Source of the DNA: Ephydatia muelleri
Lineage: Eukaryota; Porifera; Demospongiae; Spongillida; Spongillidae
Direction of reading: 5' to 3'
Length of the DNA: 64,000 bases
Assembly (NCBI GenBank): GCA_013339895.1
Contig: JABACO010000001.1
Span: 4,146,280-4,210,279 of the forward strand
Shown here: piece after piece, positions 37,401 to 46,400 of the stretch
How the letters are laid out: every line of letters begins with the position of its first letter
Position numbering within the stretch: the first letter of the stretch is position 1
The notes under the pieces: generated by a model
The model's input: the letters and a program-made list of their open reading frames with translations, nothing else
The model's database searches: none
Told to the model about the DNA's origin: nothing
Translations under genes and position numbers: made by a program

Positions 37401-40400
37401 ATATCGCAATGACGCATCGCAAATTGCGATGCTATACCGCTTAATTTGAGCACTGTGTATCTCACTGTCTTGCAAACTTCTTGACCATACAACACAATGA
37501 CACACTTCATGACCATACAGTGTGCAACACAATAGCACATGTAGTACAGTGCTTTGAATTTGGTTTCATTTTAAGATGTTTGTGGGGAAGAGGGGATGTG
37601 GTGCATTGGGACTTCTTCCACCTCAGATCCTATGATGTCATGTTTTTAAGCTACTAGTGCATTGTTATAATTGTTGTACATGGGTGTGTAAATGGTTGTC
37701 ATAATTTGTATTTTTGCCTTCACTCAACACACACCTCTTTTTCTTTAACATAGTTGCCAACTTTTTGACAAATAATTCCGGGACCGGAAGCCACACACCC
37801 ATACCACACCCACTTTTTGTACAAAGATGTATTGCTATTGACACATGTACATAGCTGCAAATATTTATAAACTATTGATTTAGATATCGTCACAGATACT
37901 TTAGGGTTAAACATCAACATAATGATTATATAGCCTTTTGAAACTGTCACTGTTATACATTACCTTTGGAGCTCACTCCTATCCCTAGAAACTCCTGCCT
38001 TGTCGAAGTGAGAGTCCCTTTTTGACCGTTTCTTCGTTCGACTGTACGCTTAGCCATGCACAAATGCTTGAACAGCTGTCAATCATTATACTCACGGTTT
38101 AAACACGTGGGAAATACGGCAACCGCAAATGAGATTTCATCATAGACAAATTAGGGGGTGTGACCGAACAGATAAGTGTTTATGAATTCCGGGACAATGG
38201 GGCCTTCCGGGACAAGGGTACGAAATCCGGTAGTGTCCCGGACGTTACGGGACGGTTGGCAACTTTGCTTTAAACACTGACAGTACCACTTTTCATTAAA
38301 CACTGACAGTATCACTTTTCCTTAAACACTGACAGTACCACGTTTCCTTAAACACTGACAGTACCATTTTTATTTTTGGAAATCCATTGTAATATGACGT
38401 GCCTGGGTGTTTAATAAACAGCTCAGCCTTTTTAATCTTTTTTATGAAGGATTGCATGTAGTATAACGAAACCAAATTTGCAAATTTGGTTTGTGCTTGA
38501 TTAGAGCGATACAAGCTTGTCTTACCAAATTGCAAGTAATTAAGTCAAGCACCAAACATGTCTTACATGTATACTGTTATTATTGTGGGTCTCCCACAAG
38601 GACATGAGACCCTCACCCGACCTAATGATGAGCCAGACTTTGGGAATCTATCCATTTTCACATGTACTGTAGATTACAAAATTGCAAAAGGTTAATAACT
38701 GTATGATGGTCAGGGGATGAGACCACAATCCAACAATTAGACCTCACTGTGTGAAGTATGATGTGATGTAAACTTAACATCCATGTGTTTTACCTATCAA
38801 TGATGGAAGCATAGGGTTCTATGTAATTTGTATGTTATGTTGTGCACTAATCCTACAGGATGGTTGGACCGCACTGATGTGGGCATCATGTAAAGAGTAT
38901 TTGGAATGTGTGAAGGAGCTATTGGACAAAGGTGCACATGTCAATGTGCAATGCCAAGTGAGTGTTGTTTGAGGTTGTACAGTAGGCCCTATCTGTTATG
39001 ACATATTCACCCTAATGAGAGGCACCATGAGAGTAATCTGTGTGTACAATGTTGGATGGAACTTGAATCAATTAGAGACTAAATAAACTAATGTTTAACC
39101 CATTCCTCACTCTTAACAGCAAGATGAATACATGCTGTACCTGTCTGTTTCGCACACAGAGCTGTTCATATGATCCTATCTGATTGTCTTGCCACCATTA
39201 TACCATAATTACAGCAGATTATGCTGTATGTACTTCTCACATGATTACTTCATAATCATGTCGTTTGATTGTGTAGTGCAGTTCACACAAGAGAGTTTCC
39301 TAATCGGAAAAGTTCTCCTATGTCCCTTTCTCTGCACCTAGTAGAGTCCCTCTCACGTTTGCCTGTCATGTGGCGTTTTGTGACATGTGTAAGGCTTTGT
39401 GATGTGTTATACAATATTATAATGGGGTTGCAAACTGAATAGACAGTTTCTGTGTCGATTACATTAGTAGCAGAAATGGTTGTACGTATAGCAACAAGAG
39501 AGGAGGCTGCATGGCAGAACAACAATGTCACATCAGTATACTCAAGCTGGCAATAGGGGGGAATGGCTCAAATGCTTTGAAATTAGCAGCAAGGCAAATA
39601 AAAAGGCCAAGGCATTGACGCTACCTACCCTGAAACGCTTGCAACATGGATGGAGCTTAATGAAGATGAGCAAGGGGACTAGAGTGCTGCAAAACAAGAA
39701 ATGATTGAGAGAATGGTGGTACCGGCAAGCTTTGTGTCAATGGATGGATTTATAAAGTGCAGACTTTGATCAGGAGAAGCACTAAGCGTTGTATTTTATG
39801 AACTCAAACCAAGCAATATGCAGCTGCCTGTGCGCCGCTATTGTTACACCAATTCTGGAAGGACTACCAATGTTTGTATCAAGCAGTTGAGAGCGGTGGG
39901 GGGTGTAAAGGAGCTAGCTAGTTGGACGCGGCATTTGAGCAAGCAAAAACTTTGATGACGCTAAAAAAAGGAAGCGCTATCAGTAAACCTGTTGCAGTGA
40001 TGAAAGGGAAGAGAAACTTGGAGAAGAAACACAAGTGCAGAAACTAGTTCACAAAATAGTAATGCTAACAGAACAAGTGGCAATGTTGACGGTAAGTGAT
40101 AAACGAAGAGTCAGGAGTTTTTTGTTGTGGACAGCCAGGACAAGTTGAATGACAGTGCTGGAAACGAGAAGGAAACGCAAAATGCTTTTTGTGCGGCTAA
40201 ATGTGGCACATGGCTAGATATTGTCGACAGCAGAGAAAAAACAATGCGGGACGCCCGTAGAGGGCAACAGCCAACACAATAGTGTGTCTAAACCACGCAG
40301 TAGATAAGGTAGTTACAATAGCTGCCATTCTCTCCGACAAATCCTAGGTCTTGCATCATATTATCGGTGTTATATAAACAGGTTTGCAGCTATAGCAGCT

Positions 40401-43400
40401 CCATGACACTCTCTCACACACAAGGACAATCCATTCCATTGGACAACAGAATGTGATGTAGCATTTCAGACTCTAAAGCAAAATCTCGTGCAGGCTCCAG
40501 TACTGGCCTACCTAGGTTTTAACCAAAATGCTAGTATTTTTGTTCTGTAGACTGGTGAAAGTTCTGTTGGACTTGGGGCAGTACTACAACAAGAGGTTCA
40601 TGTCATTGCTGATGCCAGTGGAGGTCTCAGCAAACCGGAGCAATACAGAGTGATACAGAAGGAGTGTTTGGCTGTAGTTTATGCTCTGAAACACATTTGA
40701 CATTATTTGTTGGGGTGCTCCTTCAAAATTACAACAGATCATGCATCACTCCAATGGTTGTCTGCTCAAGTAATGGAATTAAGGCTCACTGTGTCACTGG
40801 GCATTAGAAATACAGGAGTATGCTTTTAAGATTTAATACAAGAAGGGATCGCTGAATGGAAATGCAGATGCTTTGTAAAGGTGCAGTGCAGCGCATGCAG
40901 GACAACCATTGGATGAATGATACTTGACCCTACCGTTATGCAGCATTGCTAAGCATTCTGGAAATTGGGGAAGATACCACTCAGAAGATATAGACAACTT
41001 TGGTCACAACTGAGATTGATGGAGGGTGTAGTATGTAGACTATATGCTCCAAACCCAGCCTCTGATGTTATTTCATCAGTCTTTAAAATGAAGTACAGAT
41101 GAATCGTGATGCTTATTCTGCAGGTCACCGAGGTAGGGTGAAAACTTTGCAGAGACTGAAGCAAGAAGCGATTTGGGTTCATAATGCAAAAAATATCAGT
41201 CAGTACTGCAGAACTTGCGTGGCTTGCCAACAAGCAAATCGTGCAACTCGAACTCCTGTCTCGAAATTTATCTTCATAATCTTTCTCTTGAACAAGCTGC
41301 TTTCCATATATGGTTCAATTGTGGTGCGCTGTCACAAGAGTTGCCGTGAAGTGTAGCACTAGTCCATGCAACTGCAGAAAGTCTGTGCCCAATATTGCAG
41401 GGGTAATCAAGTCTTTCGCTACAACAAAGTCATGCATTTTCTGAATTTTCACTATTAGCAAGTTCTCTCCCCAGCCTTTACCAGCAGTATCTCCTATTTT
41501 GGCTGCGTCCGTGCAACTCGTGCATGTAGCGTACCAAGCCACTTCCTGTCAGAGGAGAAATACAGACAATTCTGAGTCCAGCATGATATCGACCATTGTG
41601 TTTCCAATACGTCCCATGAGCGTAGCTACGTTTTCATTTTACTGCTGCTACTGCAATTACTTTGGAAGGTCTTACTGCATGTCGGGGTGCGTGCTGCCCT
41701 GAGCAGGCAGAGTTTTCCCGGCGATCAAATCTTGCAATGTGTCCAAGTCGATTGCAATTGAACCATGTAACGCGGACGTTTCTTCCTTCTCATGTGGCTG
41801 GTCTCGAATTGATTCCGCTTTGCCTACGGCTTGCTGCCACCTGTTCTGACAATACCGCCACCAGTTCTGTGAGCCTAGCTAGACTCACAGTCATCACTTG
41901 TTTCTTTTCGTTTTGTTGATCTGTCAACGATCCTAAGGTCCCCTGATACAGTTAGTTGATGTTGATCCTCCAATGACAATAAGAGACATGCACGCTAAAG
42001 CTTTGCACCAAGCTCCACCATGCATGGCCGGCGCTAGTGGATTGAGGGCTATGGGCAAAAATAATTGCGGGGCCTTTCCAAACCGTTGCAAGGTAATAAA
42101 TAATGTTAATAGTGGAATGGTTTTCAAATATTTATTATTCAAAACACAGAAAATGTATGTAATTTGATCTGGTGAATGTAATAAAGTACAGGTACAGTTT
42201 TTACTATTATTATTATAAACTCACTTTTCTTTATGATGGCGAACACTTCTATGAGTTTATTGTAGTCTATTATATGTTAGTTTGACAACGTTGCCAGTCC
42301 AGTCTGTCAAGGATTTACTATGCGCTTGCACTACACTACCGCACAAAGGTTACCACAGCATCAGAAATACACTGGTCAATACTGCCGAATGCACGCTTAC
42401 AACTGCTTTATAGCATTGCTCACACACAATAGCTGTCCGCATGCATGCACAATAGTGTAAGTTGGCTTCTTCCAATCGGCAGTTCGTCAACACCTCTATT
42501 CAAAGATATGCTTGGGTCCCTATCCGACTGGAGCCCTGACACAGTCAATCGAGTCTGTGACATTGTGAAGATCTCAGATATGTTTTAATTAATTTCACTT
42601 TTGAAAAGCTTCTTTTTGTGTTGGCTACAGTTACTGGCACAATTAAAAGAATTTTGTAAGCAATAGTAGCTTATGGAATTAATCTTGCAAGTGGATAACA
42701 TATCAGAAGCATATTATTCGTAACACTAATGTAGCTTTTGTTTCTTATAGGATCATTTTCTCAACTGGCACTTTAAGTTTGTCAAATAAATCTTAATCAT
42801 TTAAATCCCGCGAATTGCGCCAGGTCCAAATCCAAGCAGAGTGTATGCAATTCATCCAGAGGCATGCACTTAATTGTGCATTATTGTACTGGAAGCCAAA
42901 TTCCAGAATACTGCTCCACTTGCTAGAAACAATTTTGCGGTAAAGCTTGGTCCAAGATTCTTCAATTATCTCCAGTGGCTCGTCCATGGCTTCATAGTCG
43001 AACTTTCTATTTCTCCACATAACATGGCGCTCTTTAAATACAGCCTCAACGTTCATCTTTGTTGCTATCTCTTCTGCAGTGGTTATTGCTGATGAAAACC
43101 CATTTTCTTGAAAAATTGGGCTTCTTAATCTTTGACAGAATTAATTTTTCCATTTGCAAGCAAAGACATTGTTGCGGTACACATATACTGCAAAATAAGT
43201 GTTTCCCTGTTGCAGGAAAACGTTTCTAAACGACTTATGCTAATATGAAACAACTTTTCCTCTGTTGTTGACTACGACGTTTTATAAACAAAATGGCTTT
43301 AGTATAGCACCTGCGGCACAATATTGTTCTGTTCCCATGAAAGAGTCAACTAGATCAGCTCTACATGTAGCCGTGAATTATACCAAATTATGTGTACATG

Positions 43401-46400
43401 CAATTACATTAATTTATTGTCGCACTTCAATATAACTGTTGGAAGGAGGTCACCATGTACAACGTTTTATTTGGATATCAGGGGTCAAGCCAAATAGCTC
43501 AACCATTTATACTTTTTTAATTCTGCTTAATTGTCAATTTTATCACATTATAAATAATTTTATTGTAGGCAACATGAAAATTTGGTCATTTAATAACATA
43601 TAGGATAATAGATAGAGGGGTCTTAGAAATTATAGGGCCAAGTGGAGTATGATTAACTCAGAATAGTAGTAAGTTTCAATCAGGAATGGTATTTAATTAT
43701 GCAGACCAAACGTTTTGTCAACTCGTTCATCACCTATTGTACTTTAACTGTACATGTAACTTTAAAACAATGAATTGTAGGAACACTAACTATCAGTGTG
43801 TTGACACAATTGGCAAAGGAGTTTAATTGTGTGTACACTGATAGTGTCTAACCTCTATAGGATGGAAATACTGCATTACATATCGCAGCAGAGAACAGTC
43901 GTGACGGCTGTGTACAGCTTCTCCTATCTACACCAGGCATTGAGGCTAACCTAGTGAACCATAGAGGCGAAACACCATTAAACCTAGCTACTTCCTACGA
44001 AGTGCTAACACTTCTTCAGAAGTACTCCACCAGCTGTGAAGACTTTCCTGTTCACACATATGGGAAAGTGATCATGTGTGGAGACAGCGGTGCTGGGAAA
44101 AGCACACTGACTGAGGTGAGACACACTTGAGATATCTACTCTCACAGTGAACAATGTAGTCAGTGGTGCTGTATTCTACATGTGATGTGCACATTTGGGA
44201 TTTCTTTTATAATTATGGATATTCGGTTGCAAATGTAATTGTATTCTACTGCGTATGTTGCTGGGTTGTGGCTCGAAATATCTCTCTTCCGGTGAGATGT
44301 GAGATGTGAGATGGCATGGTAAATGAATGTGATAAAATGCACTGGTGCATTTAATGGTTGCAATATTACATGAATTGTCTCAGCTGTCTGATTTGAATAT
44401 TTTTTATGCTCTGTGTTTAGGCCATAATTCATATGGTTGAGTCGATGAGTGAAGGTAGAGTGGGCAAGGTGAGTGCAGACTATGCCGATTACCTGTCAGG
44501 CATATTTTGATTAAGGTCAAATAATTATGTACACTGAACAATGTATCACATTGTCAGACATTTGCAATACGTGATATAACTCCACACAACAGGCTTCAAA
44601 CTTTTCCTATCCCGCTTAACTGAAATTGCTGGTATATATTTGTTATTGTATCATTGAAGAAGTCATATTGGGTTATTTCATTACTAAAATCGTATCCCCT
44701 ATGGATGACAATAAATGGTGTCCAGGGGAGGGGGGAAGGTGTTGGAAATATGACGTTGTCAAGGGAGGTGTCTGGAAATATGACCCAGGGGTTGGTGGTG
44801 TAAATGTCTGGTTAGCAGGTATAAAAACAGCTTGTCCAGGGGAGGTGTAATCAAATAGAAGCTTGTCCGGAGCAATTAAAAAACTGTCCCGGTGGGTTGA
44901 GATAAAACAGAAGCTTGTCCAAGGTAGTTTTATATATCATCCTGGGGGGAGGGGGGGGGGGAGATTATGTGTTTTTCATCCATAGGGGGCAGGGGTGTAT
45001 GTTTAAATAATGGAATAAAACATTGAGGTTATGCACGTATATTTATTATTGGTTTGCATGCTCATGTCTGTACACATGATGATATTCATAACATGTAGAG
45101 ACTTGAATTAATTAGAAAGAGAGCATAGAGAGTGCACATATTTTTCTCTTAACTCATCTTGAAACAAACAGCTCGATTAGTCAAAGGTTTCGTGATAAAT
45201 TGAGGTATTTGTTTCAAACAAATCCAAGGATTTCTATCATTTTACATCCTCCAGTATAACGTACTTGGTGCTAGTTACACTTAGAGTGTACTATGCTTCC
45301 AATGGTCCCTAGGTTAGAAACATGGGTCACTAAGATTGGAATTATACAATATCATCAACCATCAATTATACTGGTGCGCAATTTTTCACTAAAGTAAATA
45401 TTCGTGTACTCAGCTTTGTGGTACCTACACAGCAAAAACAGATTGATGCATGTCACTAGAAATCAATAATAGGGCACTCATTTTTCAAAATCCAAGTGCC
45501 CTATTATTGATTTCTAGTGACATGCATCAATCTATTTTTGCTGTGTACAACATGACATTTTAATATAATATATCTTTTTATTCAGCACAAGCCTACAACA
45601 AGAAAAAGAAAGCCTGTGAAGGCCTTGACAGCTGGAATTATTCCTCATCGTGTTAAGAGTTCCAGAGCAAACATGACAATATATGACCTAGCAGGCCATA
45701 GGGAATATTACAGCAGCCATTCCTCCATATTAGAGCTCATCTCCAAAACCACTCCCTCAGTATTTCTTTTGCTCGTGAATCTCTTGCTTTCCTTAGAGGC
45801 AATCATTGAACAGATCTACTACTGGACTGCAATGATTGGTAATGTGTGTCACAACTGTCGTCAGGAGTCCTCAATCATTGTGGTAGGCACACATGCAGAT
45901 TGTGTTAAGGGTAGGAACAAATTAGAGCACTTACGTAGTCAGATAGAGAGGTTAGCTTGCGATGCCATCAAGAAGCTCACCTTTGTTCAGTTTATAGCGC
46001 TTGACGTCACATCTTTTAATAACGAACTGGACTCCTTTATTTCATTACTGCACCGCATTATTGATGGCATCAGGATGAAATGCCCCGCCATATCTCTTAA
46101 CTGCCATGTGATGTATGCCTTCTTGAATGACAAGGTGCCTGCAGATCAAGATGCTATATCATTGTCTCAGCTGTTGCTCCTATTAAACCGAGAAAACCCA
46201 AAGGTTTTACCGACTGAGGCTGCAGAGGTCTCAGAACTATTGAAGACCTTGTGCGAGAAAGGATTTATTGTATTCTTTGACACCAATCTTGCTGATAGCT
46301 GGACAGTCCTACGTCAAGACACATTACTGGAGAAAGTCAGTGGAGTCCTGTTTGCTCCAGCAGACTTTGAAGAGCACATCCCCATAGCCAGCAACACAGG

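Larger units (their letters stand above)
34559..38858 (+). other. Intron between ankyrin exons 11 and 12
   Basis: Diverged repeated-type intron, largely AT-rich. Two copies of one block (about 36239-36800 and 37456-38560) lie in tandem with a hAT-like insertion between them and a second insertion inside the later copy. Neither copy contains an ankyrin exon. A three- to four-fold short tandem repeat of cttaaacactgacagtatcac occurs at about 36510-36580 and again at 38270-38370. No gene. Confidence 0.6.
38958..43860 (+). other. Intron between ankyrin exons 12 and 13
   Basis: Contains Gypsy fragments and a hAT-type fragment, listed separately. I see nothing coding at 41931-42790 or 43131-43860; both are AT-rich. 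Confidence 0.6.
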
